A stretch of DNA of 64,000 nucleotides, taken from DATBGO01 sp036558005 (GTDB lineage: Bacteria > Actinomycetota > Actinomycetes > Streptosporangiales > Streptosporangiaceae). The position numbers were made by a program, and so were the translations under genes. Below the pieces are notes generated by a model, which was not told where the DNA came from, did not search any database, and worked only from the letters and a program-made list of their open reading frames with translations. How positions within the stretch are numbered: the stretch's first letter is position 1; the number at the start of each line of letters is the position of its first letter. The stretch spans positions 14,897 to 78,896 of the forward strand of contig DATBGO010000350.1 in the NCBI GenBank assembly GCA_036558005.1. The letters run 5' to 3'. Below are positions 26,566-33,688 of the stretch, one piece after another.

Positions 26566-27690
26566 TTAGCGCAACCCGGGACGCTTTTTCAGCGCGGTCG
26601 TCACCAGCCGGTCAATGAGCTTGCTGAACGGCATGCCGCTGGCTTCCCACATCTTCTGGAAGTAGGACGCGGGCGACAGGCCGGGAATCGTGTTGATCTC
26701 ATTCAGCACGATCTGGCCGTCTGAGGTATAGAAGAAGTCCACCCGGGCGAATCCCTCGGCCGATACCGCCAGGAACGCCTCCGCGGCGAGCCTGCGGATC
26801 TCGTCGCTGTCGGCGCTGGGAATCGGGGCCGGGATCGCCATCCCGCTGGCCGCGTCCAGGTACTTGGCCTCGAAGTCCCAGAACTCCTCGCCGCCGTCGA
26901 TCAGCAACTGCCCGGGGACGCTGGTGTCCGGCGGCGATCCGTCGATGCCCTCCAGCACCGAGCACTCGATCTCGCGGCCCTCGAAGGCGGCCTCGACCAG
27001 CACCTTCGGGTCGTACTGGCGGGCCAGCGCGATCGCCCCGGCCAGCTGGGCCTGGTCGCTGGCCCTGGACGTGCCGATGCTGGAGCCGCCCCTGGCCGGC
27101 TTGACGAACACCGGCCAGCCGAGCTCGGCGATCGCGTCCTGGACCCGCTTGCCCTCCGGGTCGGCGGCCGGCCAGTCCCGCTCGCGCACCACCACGTACG
27201 GCCCGACCGGCAGCCCGCTGGCCTTGAAGATCATCTTCATGTAGGCCTTGTCCATGCTGACCGCGCTGGCCAGCACCCCCGAGCCCACGTACCTGACCCC
27301 CGCCATCTCCAGCAGGCCCTGGATCGTGCCGTCCTCGCCGAACGGGCCGTGCAGCACCGGCAGCACCACGTCGACCTCGCTGAGCAGCCGGGGGATCTGC
27401 CCGGGCGGCGCGGCCGTCAGCGCGCCCAGGCTGGCCCACGGCACGACGTCGCCTCCTGGCTCGGCGACCGCCTCCACCGATGGCAGCTCGCCGCCGGTGA
27501 TGGCGAGCCGCTCCGGGTCGTCGGCGGCCAGCACCCAGTTGCCCGAGCGGGTGATCCCGACCGGCACCACCTCGTACTTGCTCCGGTCGATCGACGCGAG
27601 CATGTTGCCGCCCCCCATGCACGACACCGCGTGCTCGGGGCCGCGGCCGCCGAATACGACCGCCACCCTGATCTTGCGTTGCTCGCTCAC
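26566..27690 (-). CDS. ddl: D-alanine--D-alanine ligase
   Basis: A 374-residue ATP-grasp ligase that makes the D-Ala-D-Ala dipeptide for peptidoglycan. The N-terminus has VVFGGRGPEHAVS, the central part VVLPVLHGPFGEDGTIQGLL, the ATP-binding VFVKPARGGSSIGTSR, and the C-terminus NEINTIPGLSPASYFQKMW. The Tyr or Phe that discriminates D-Ala from D-Lac was not assigned. The start is a GTG preceded by GGAGACTG. It lies downstream of gpsA on the same strand, 84 bp away, probably in the plsC-gpsA-ddl operon. Confidence 0.95.
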   Translation of the reverse strand: MSEQRKIRVAVVFGGRGPEHAVSCMGGGNMLASIDRSKYEVVPVGITRSGNWVLAADDPERLAITGGELPSVEAVAEPGGDVVPWASLGALTAAPPGQIPRLLSEVDVVLPVLHGPFGEDGTIQGLLEMAGVRYVGSGVLASAVSMDKAYMKMIFKASGLPVGPYVVVRERDWPAADPEGKRVQDAIAELGWPVFVKPARGGSSIGTSRASDQAQLAGAIALARQYDPKVLVEAAFEGREIECSVLEGIDGSPPDTSVPGQLLIDGGEEFWDFEAKYLDAASGMAIPAPIPSADSDEIRRLAAEAFLAVSAEGFARVDFFYTSDGQIVLNEINTIPGLSPASYFQKMWEASGMPFSKLIDRLVTTALKKRPGLR

Positions 27691-27774
27691 CCAGTCTCCT
27701 TCCAGCTCGCGAACGCCTTCCGGCGCCGCCCGCTCAGGCTGGCCGCTCAGGCTGCCCGCTCAGGCACTGCCCGA

Positions 27775-28779
27775 TCAGACTCCGTAGCGTTCTGGTTTCG
27801 CTGACCTGCTGGCGAGCATCACCGCCGCCTTGCCCACCTCCAGCCCGTCATTCATGACCGCCACCATGACCTCGGTGATCGGCATCTCGACGTCGTGCCG
27901 CCGGGCCAGTTCCAGCACCGATACCGAGGACTTGACTCCCTCGACGGTGTGCCTGGTGGTGGCGATGACCTCCTCCAGCGACATTCCCTTACCCAGGTTC
28001 TCGCCGAACGTGCGGTTGCGGGACAACGGCGAGCTGCAGGTCGCGACCAGGTCGCCCATGGCGGCCAGGCCCGCGAAGGTGTGCTGGTCGGCGCCGAGCG
28101 CCGCGCCCAGCCGGGTGATCTCGGCCAGGCCGCGGGTGATCAGCATCGCCCGGGTGTTGTCGCCCAGGCCCATCCCGGCGGCGATGCCAACCGCGAGCGC
28201 GATCACGTTCTTGACCGCGCCGCCCAGCTCGCAGCCGATCACGTCCGGGTTGGTATAGGGCCGGAAGTAGCTGGTATGGCAGGCCTGCTGCAGCGTCCCG
28301 GCCGCGTCCGGGTCGGTGCAGGCCACCACGGCGGCCGAGTACTGGCGCTGGGCGATCTCCATCGCCAGGTTGGGGCCGGTGACCACCGCGATCCGCTCCG
28401 GCGGTACGGCGGCCACCTCCTCGATCACCTCGCTCATCCGCTTGCAGGTGCCCAGCTCGATGCCCTTCATCAGGCTGACCAGCAGCGCGCGCGGTGGCAG
28501 CAGGTCATGCCAGGCGGCCAGGTTGGCCCGCAGCGACTGGGCCGGCACCGCGACGATCACCAAGTCGGCGCCGTCCAGCGCCGCCGCCGGGTCGGCCGTG
28601 GCCCTGATCGTCTCGCTGAGGGTGACGCCGGGCAGGTAATCGGGGCTGAGGTGGGCGGAGTTGATGCTCACGGCGAGCTCGCCGCGGCGGCAGTACAGCA
28701 TGGCGGGAGCCCCGGCGTCGCAGAGCACCTGGGCGAACGTGGTGCCCCAGGAGCCGGCTCCCATCACGGCTGCCTTCAT
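27775..28779 (-). CDS. gpsA: NAD(P)H-dependent glycerol-3-phosphate dehydrogenase
   Basis: A 334-residue enzyme reducing dihydroxyacetone phosphate to sn-glycerol-3-phosphate, the backbone of phospholipids. The dinucleotide loop GAGSWGTTFA is at residues 7-16. The catalytic lysine region is GCELGGAVKNVIALAVG, followed by LITRGLAEITRLG. The ATG at 28779 overlaps the plsC stop as ATGA. The pair thus makes glycerol-3-phosphate and acylates its derivative in one operon. The long upstream open frame is a shadow of plsC. Confidence 0.96.
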   Translation of the reverse strand: MKAAVMGAGSWGTTFAQVLCDAGAPAMLYCRRGELAVSINSAHLSPDYLPGVTLSETIRATADPAAALDGADLVIVAVPAQSLRANLAAWHDLLPPRALLVSLMKGIELGTCKRMSEVIEEVAAVPPERIAVVTGPNLAMEIAQRQYSAAVVACTDPDAAGTLQQACHTSYFRPYTNPDVIGCELGGAVKNVIALAVGIAAGMGLGDNTRAMLITRGLAEITRLGAALGADQHTFAGLAAMGDLVATCSSPLSRNRTFGENLGKGMSLEEVIATTRHTVEGVKSSVSVLELARRHDVEMPITEVMVAVMNDGLEVGKAAVMLASRSAKPERYGV

Positions 28780-29597
28780 GTTGTCGTCGCCTGCGTGCTG
28801 CCTGGGTCCGCGGCGTCTTGCGTTCCGCCCTGGTCCTGATTTTGCTCTTGCAGCGCGCGCAGCTCCTGCCGGGCCTTGCGGCGGGCGATCGCGGGGTGGA
28901 ACGGCTCGTCCGGCGGGGTCTCGCCGCGCAGACCGGCGAGCAGCCCGGTGATGTCCTTCATGATCACCGCGGTGGCCTCGCGCAGCACCTGGGAGGTCAG
29001 CGGCTGGCCGGCGAACGCGGACAGGTCGACCGGCGGGCCCGCGACGATGCGCACGGTCTTGCGCGGCAGCAGGTGGGGCCGGAAGCTGCCGTAGGGCAGG
29101 ATCTCCTGCGCGCCCCAATGCGCCACCGGGACCACCGGGGCGCCGGTCGACAGCGCCAGCCTGGCCGCCCCGGTCTTGGCCACCATCGGCCACTTGGCCG
29201 GGTCCCTGGTGACCGTGGACTCGGGATAGAAGATCACCGAGGCCCCGTTCCTGATGCCCAGCTCGGCGTCCTTGAGCACCAGCGCGGCGTCGGTCGCGTT
29301 CCGGTAGACCGGCAGCTGGCCCAGCTTGCGCACGATGTACCCGAGCACCGGGATGTCGAACAGCGAGGACTTGGCCAGGAACACCGGGTAACGGCCGGCC
29401 CGGTAGCTGTACAGCGCCACCGCCAGCACGTCGGCGTAGGACAGGTGGTTGGCCGCCAGGATCATCCCGCCCGAGCGGGGGAAGTGCTCCTTGCCCCGCC
29501 AGTCGTGCTTGATCAGCCCGTACAGCAGCGGCACCAGGATGGCCTTGGAGATCCCGCGCCAGATCCGGGAGTAGCTGCCGTCAGCCCGCTTGCTCAT
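28776..29597 (-). CDS. plsC: 1-acyl-sn-glycerol-3-phosphate acyltransferase
   Basis: A 273-residue membrane-associated acyltransferase. Motif I is NHLSYADVLA (NHxxxxD), motif II has VYRNATDAA, motif III is YPESTVTRDP, and motif IV VPVAHWG. It adds the second acyl chain to lysophosphatidic acid to make phosphatidic acid. The N-terminal GISKAILVPLLYGLI may contact the membrane. It is the first gene of the plsC-gpsA-ddl group, and its spacer to cofC is divergent. Confidence 0.93.
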   Translation of the reverse strand: MSKRADGSYSRIWRGISKAILVPLLYGLIKHDWRGKEHFPRSGGMILAANHLSYADVLAVALYSYRAGRYPVFLAKSSLFDIPVLGYIVRKLGQLPVYRNATDAALVLKDAELGIRNGASVIFYPESTVTRDPAKWPMVAKTGAARLALSTGAPVVPVAHWGAQEILPYGSFRPHLLPRKTVRIVAGPPVDLSAFAGQPLTSQVLREATAVIMKDITGLLAGLRGETPPDEPFHPAIARRKARQELRALQEQNQDQGGTQDAADPGSTQATTT

Positions 29598-29672
29598 CGA
29601 GCACCATCACTGAACGTCATGTGGGCCAGTCTCCCGGTTCGCTGGTCGCGGTGTCGAGGCAGGATCAGATGC

Positions 29673-30314
29673 ATGGCTACCCCGCTGCGCTGGTCGATAG
29701 TGATCCCCGTCAAGGTACTTGCCCAGGCCAAATCGAGGCTGGCCGAGCTGGCCGGGCCGCGCCGCCCGCAGCTGGCGCTGGCGATGGCCGCCGACACCGT
29801 GGCCGCGGCGCTGGCCTGCGACGCGGTCCGGGCGGTCCTGGTGATCACCGACGACGCGCAGGCGGCGGCGCAACTGTCGGATCTTGGCGCGCTGGTACTG
29901 CCGGACAAGCCGGGCGCCGGGCTCAACCCGGCGCTGGAGTTCGGCGCGGCGCAGGCCGCGGCCTGGTGGCCGGAGGACGGCACCGCGGCGCTCGCGGCCG
30001 ACCTGCCCGCGCTGGGCCCGGCCGAGCTCGCCGGGGCGCTCACCGCGGCCGCGGGGCTGCCAGCCGCGTTCGTCGCGGACGCGGCGGGCACCGGCACGAC
30101 GCTGTACCTGACCGGGCCCGGCGCCTCGTTCAGCCCCCGGTTCGGGACGGGATCGCGGGCGGCGCACCTGCGCGGCGGCGCGGTGCAGCTGGATCTGCCC
30201 GCCGACAGCGGGCTGCGCCGGGACGTGGACACCGCAGCGGACCTGCGGCAGGCCGTGCGGCTCGGGCTCGGGCCCAGGACCGCCGCCCTGGCCGCCGAGC
30301 TCGACGCCGGCTAG
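29673..30314 (+). CDS. cofC: 2-phospho-L-lactate/phosphoenolpyruvate guanylyltransferase (CofC/FbiD)
   Basis: A 213-residue nucleotidyltransferase-fold enzyme that activates phosphoenolpyruvate or 2-phospholactate with GTP in coenzyme F420 synthesis. IPVKVLAQAKSRLA at the N-terminus supplies the substrate loop, and ALAADLPAL holds the metal-binding aspartate. The long upstream frame is antisense to plsC; ATG 29673 gives the family length. Its stop codon overlaps that of the convergent RAM-domain gene in the sequence CTAG. The other F420 genes are not in this window. Confidence 0.9.
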   Translation: MATPLRWSIVIPVKVLAQAKSRLAELAGPRRPQLALAMAADTVAAALACDAVRAVLVITDDAQAAAQLSDLGALVLPDKPGAGLNPALEFGAAQAAAWWPEDGTAALAADLPALGPAELAGALTAAAGLPAAFVADAAGTGTTLYLTGPGASFSPRFGTGSRAAHLRGGAVQLDLPADSGLRRDVDTAADLRQAVRLGLGPRTAALAAELDAG

Positions 30315-30544
30315 ATGTGAACGATCGGGCAGGTAAGCGTCCTGGTGATGCCGTCGACCCCCTGGATCTGGGCGACCACCAGCTTGCCGAGGTCATCGAC
30401 ATTGTCCGCCTGGGCGCGGACGATCACGTCGTAGGGCCCGGTGACGTCGTCAGCCTGGGTCACACCGGAGATCTTCCCGATGTGCACGGCGACGTCGGCG
30501 GCCTTGCCGACTTCGGTCTGAACGAGGATGTATGCCTGAACCAT
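30311..30544 (-). CDS. Lrp/AsnC ligand-binding (RAM) domain protein, 77 aa
   Basis: The whole protein corresponds to the C-terminal RAM/SAM domain of Lrp/AsnC regulators (AYILVQTEVGKAADVA, VTGPYDVIVRAQADN, VDGITRTLTCPIVH), without the helix-turn-helix. Such stand-alone domains form oligomers and may bind amino acids or partner proteins. The ATG has GGAGG a few bases upstream. It lies between cofC and thiL, a common actinobacterial arrangement. The 88 bp divergent spacer to thiL contains a TACC-GTA-GGTA dyad near 30580. Confidence 0.9.
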   Translation of the reverse strand: MVQAYILVQTEVGKAADVAVHIGKISGVTQADDVTGPYDVIVRAQADNVDDLGKLVVAQIQGVDGITRTLTCPIVHI

Positions 30545-30632
30545 GCAGTCCTCCCGGGCACGGCTGGAAGCGCCCACGCTACCGTAGGTACCCGGTATCC
30601 GGCCCCGAGGGCGGGCCGAAACCGCCGCAGAC

Positions 30633-31595
30633 ATGCGGGAGGCTGACATTACCGTCGCGGACATGGGCGAATTCGGCCTTATCGCGGCGATTGCGGCCCT
30701 GGCCCCGCCCGGCCCGGCGCAAGTGGTGGGCATCGGCGACGACGCCGCCGTGCTGCGCGCGCCCGACGGCCGGGTGGTCGCCACAATGGACATGCTGGTG
30801 CAGGACCGCCATTTCCGGCTGGACTGGTCGAGCGCATTCGACATCGGCTGCAAAGCGGCGGCGCAGAATCTCGCCGATATCGCCGCGATGGGCGCGAGCC
30901 CGGTCGCGCTGCTGGTCGGTTTCGCCGCGCCGGGTGACCTGGCGGCCAGCTGGGCCCAGGAGCTGGCCCGCGGCCTGGTGGCCGAGTGCTCACGGTGCGG
31001 CGCGCAGCTGGCCGGGGGTGACGTGAGCAGCGCGGAGAAGATCACGCTGGCGATCACCGCGCTCGGCGACCTGGCCGGCCGCGCGCCGGTGACCAGGGCC
31101 GGGGCGCGGCCTGGCGACCAGGTCGCCGTCGCCGGGCAGCTTGGTTACTCGGCGGCCGGGTTCGCGCTGCTCAGCGCCGGGCTGACCGAACCGTCCGCGC
31201 TGGTGGAGCGGCATCGCAGGCCGCGCCCGCCGTATCAGGCAGGGCCGGAGGCGGCCGGGCTCGGCGCCACCGCGATGATCGACGTCAGCGACGGCCTGCT
31301 GGCCGACCTAGGGCACGTCGCGGGTTCGAGCGGGGTGCGGATCGAGGTCGAGTCCGGGCCGCTGGCCGATGCCCGGCTGCGGGCGGCCGCGGCCGCGCTC
31401 GGCGGCGCCGACTGGCGGCGCTGGGCACTGACCGGCGGCGAAGATCACGCGCTCGCCGCGACGTTTCCCCCGGGGATCGCGCTGCCCGGGCACTGGACGG
31501 TGATCGGTGCCGTGGCCCGGGGAGAGGGAGTTCGGGTGGATGGTACCGAGTATGCGGGTCCGTCTGGCTGGAATCATTTCCCTGAGCAGGGCTGA
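30633..31595 (+). CDS. thiL: Thiamine-monophosphate kinase
   Basis: A 320-residue ATP-dependent kinase converting thiamine phosphate to thiamine diphosphate, the last step of the pathway. It has GDDAAVL near the N-terminus, MDMLVQDRHFRLDW, GGDVSSAEKI and GGEDHALAA, which form the Mg-ATP site. The ATG at 30633 is used; ATG 30663 would remove ten residues and cannot be excluded. The gene is two genes upstream of thiD, so the last thiamine steps are clustered here. Confidence 0.94.
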   Translation: MREADITVADMGEFGLIAAIAALAPPGPAQVVGIGDDAAVLRAPDGRVVATMDMLVQDRHFRLDWSSAFDIGCKAAAQNLADIAAMGASPVALLVGFAAPGDLAASWAQELARGLVAECSRCGAQLAGGDVSSAEKITLAITALGDLAGRAPVTRAGARPGDQVAVAGQLGYSAAGFALLSAGLTEPSALVERHRRPRPPYQAGPEAAGLGATAMIDVSDGLLADLGHVAGSSGVRIEVESGPLADARLRAAAAALGGADWRRWALTGGEDHALAATFPPGIALPGHWTVIGAVARGEGVRVDGTEYAGPSGWNHFPEQG

Positions 31596-31668
31596 ATTAC
31601 GTTCTGTCATCTTCAAATAGCGTGTGGTTACTAGCCGCACTGAGGCATTGCTTGGTATAAACCCGGTG

Positions 31669-32382
31669 ATGCCAAGTCACCGCAAGGAGCGCGGGTCCGA
31701 GCCCAGGCACCGCGCGCCGCGCGAGCCCCGTGCACTCAGGCGCCCCGGGCCGAGCGTCCGGTTTGACGTGCCCGCAGGACGGTCCGGGCGCGCGATGCGG
31801 ATGCTGGTGGTGACGCCTCAGTTCGCGGCCGGGGCGGGCATGGTGATCGCGGCCATCCTGGCGGTGGACCTGCCGCACGCCGCGCTCAGCTACGGGCCCA
31901 ACCCGGAGGTCCGCACCTGCAGCGCGCGCGACTGCGTGACCACCAAGCCCGGCACCGGCGGGCTGACGACCACCGATCCGGGCATCAAGCTGCGCGAGCC
32001 CAGGCACAGCCCGGGCGCCAGCGAGGCGGCGCTGCCGGACGGGTCGGCCTCGCCCGCCCACTCGTCCTCGGCGCAGCCCGCTATGCACTACCACACGATC
32101 AGGCACGTCGACTCCGGCTTCATCGGGATGATCACGATCACGACGCACCCGGCGCAGGGCGGCTGGAGTCTCGGGTTCGGCTTCCCCGGTGCCAGGATCC
32201 AGCACATCTGGGGCGCGACCTGGCACGCCGGCGGCGACACCGGCGGCGTGGTGGTGACCGGCAAGCCCTGGCCCTGGCCCGGCCAGAAGTCGGTGACCTC
32301 GCGGATCGTGGTGTTCGCCACCGGCACCGCTTCCGCCCCGGGGTCGTGCACCTTCGACGGCGCAGCCTGCACCTTCCGCTGA
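31669..32382 (+). CDS. Membrane-anchored protein with CBM2-like C-terminal domain
   Basis: About 237 residues. A basic N-terminus precedes a hydrophobic segment at about 47-67 (TPQFAAGAGMVIAAILAVDL), then a Ser/Pro linker. The last roughly 95 residues resemble a bacterial family 2 carbohydrate-binding module: GFIGMITI, then GWSLGFGFPGARIQHIW, a later VTGKPWPWPG, and a pair of cysteines in SCTFDGAACTF. No catalytic domain is present. It may hold the cell to a polysaccharide or serve another adhesion role. A GTG at 31624 is an alternative start. It lies between thiL and thiD but does not look related to thiamine. Confidence 0.68.
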   Translation: MPSHRKERGSEPRHRAPREPRALRRPGPSVRFDVPAGRSGRAMRMLVVTPQFAAGAGMVIAAILAVDLPHAALSYGPNPEVRTCSARDCVTTKPGTGGLTTTDPGIKLREPRHSPGASEAALPDGSASPAHSSSAQPAMHYHTIRHVDSGFIGMITITTHPAQGGWSLGFGFPGARIQHIWGATWHAGGDTGGVVVTGKPWPWPGQKSVTSRIVVFATGTASAPGSCTFDGAACTFR

Positions 32383-32437
32383 CCCCGCGCCCCTCGCCCC
32401 GCCCCCCACCCGGCCCCGCCCCGGCCGCGGCGCGGCC

Positions 32438-32491
32438 GGTGATCGTGGTTGTTAGTCAGCGATATTCGCTGACAAGTCGCCACGATCATGC
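32438..32491. repeat. Imperfect palindrome (copy 2 of a recurring intergenic element)
   Basis: The left arm begins TGATCGTGG and the right arm ends CCACGATCA. Over 22 bp the arms match at 17 positions, including an inner GTCAGCG-CGCTGAC, around a 5-base ATATT loop. Like the element at 8568 it follows a run of ccccgcccc. Here it separates two co-oriented genes, so it could terminate the CBM2-like gene or act as a leader structure for thiD. Confidence 0.6.
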
Positions 32492-32552
32492 GGGGGGGCG
32501 GTGCTGGAGCGCGGGGTGCTGGATCAGGCGGGGTTGCTTTTAGGCTGGCGGC

Positions 32553-33353
32553 ATGATGCAGACACCTGCGCGCGTGCTGGCGATCGCGGGCTCGGACTCC
32601 GGCGGCGGTGCCGGGATCCAGGCTGACCTGAAGACCATGCTGGCCCTGCGGGTGCACGGGATGACGGTCGTCTGCGCGGTGACCGCGCAGAACTCGGTCG
32701 GCGTGCAGGGCTACTGGGAACTGCCCGTCGAGGCGGTGGCCGCGCAGCTGGACTCGGTGCTCAGCGACATCGGGGTGCAGGCGGTCAAGACCGGGATGCT
32801 GGCCTCGGTGCCGATCGTGGAGACGGTCAGCGCGGTGCTGGCCGGGGTGGCGGCGCCGATCGTGGTCGACCCGGTGGCGGTGTCCAAGCACGGTGACAGC
32901 CTGATCTCGCCCGGTGCGGTGGAGGCGGTGAAGGAGCGGCTGCTGCCGCTGGCCACCGTGGTGACGCCGAACCTGCTCGAGGCCGAGTTGCTGACGGGCA
33001 TACAGATAGCCGACGAGGTTGGAATGCTCAAGGCCGCCGAGGTGATCTCCGGTCTCGGGCCGCGCTGGGTGCTGGTCAAGGGCGGGCACCTGCCGGGCAA
33101 CCCGGTCGACCTGCTCTACGACGGGCAGCGCGCGATCCGGTACCCCGGGGACCGGATCGTCAGCAAGCACACCCACGGCACCGGGTGCACCCTGGCCTCG
33201 GCGATCGCCTCGTTCCTGGCCAGGGGCGCGGACGTGCCGGGCGCGGTCGAGTCAGCCAGGCAGTTCGTGGCAGGCGCCATTGCCGGCGGGTTCCCGCTCG
33301 GCGCGGGCATCGGGCCGGTCGATCACGCCTGGCGGATCCGGCTCAGCGAGTGA
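32553..33353 (+). CDS. thiD: Hydroxymethylpyrimidine/phosphomethylpyrimidine kinase
   Basis: A 266-residue ribokinase-fold enzyme that phosphorylates the pyrimidine branch of thiamine. GSDSGGGAGIQADLK near the N-terminus, AVTAQNSVGV and the C-terminal THGTGCTLASAIAS anion hole with its catalytic aspartate-neighbouring glycine are present. The start has two adjacent ATGs. Its 3' end overlaps the convergent rpmB gene by 11 bp, so the two stop codons lie inside each other's coding sequence. Confidence 0.95.
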   Translation: MMQTPARVLAIAGSDSGGGAGIQADLKTMLALRVHGMTVVCAVTAQNSVGVQGYWELPVEAVAAQLDSVLSDIGVQAVKTGMLASVPIVETVSAVLAGVAAPIVVDPVAVSKHGDSLISPGAVEAVKERLLPLATVVTPNLLEAELLTGIQIADEVGMLKAAEVISGLGPRWVLVKGGHLPGNPVDLLYDGQRAIRYPGDRIVSKHTHGTGCTLASAIASFLARGADVPGAVESARQFVAGAIAGGFPLGAGIGPVDHAWRIRLSE

Positions 33354-33528
33354 CCTTGCCTGCCTTGATGCAGGACGTGCACACGTTGAGGCGCTTGGGC
33401 GCGCCGTTCACGGTAGCGCGCACGCGCTGAATGTTCGGGTTCCAGCGGCGTGGGGTGCGGCGGTGCGAGTACGACACGTTCTTGCCGAAACCAGGCCGCT
33501 TGCCGCAGACGTCGCAGACGGAAGCCAC
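33343..33528 (-). CDS. rpmB: 50S ribosomal protein L28
   Basis: A 61-residue ribosomal protein with CDVCGKRPGFG at the N-terminus, SHRRTPRRWNPN in the middle and CTSCIKAGKV near the end. The two CxxC pairs mark the zinc-binding form. An ATG at 33540 exists, but GTG at 33528 has GGAG six bases upstream and gives the family N-terminus (VASVCDVCG). It is transcribed alone on the reverse strand, divergent from the DAK2 gene, as in other actinobacteria. Confidence 0.95.
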   Translation of the reverse strand: MASVCDVCGKRPGFGKNVSYSHRRTPRRWNPNIQRVRATVNGAPKRLNVCTSCIKAGKVTR

Positions 33529-33688
33529 GGGATGCTCCATTGGGGTGCTAGCCAGATAGGTCAGCCCGGTCGCTTCCCGGGCAGTCGTCGAAGGATATCC
33601 GACCGGCGGCGGTTCGCGCGAGCCGGGCACCGCGGGTCCGGTGCCAGACTGGCAGCGAACCGTCAGTAGCCGGCCGTACGCTGCGGGT

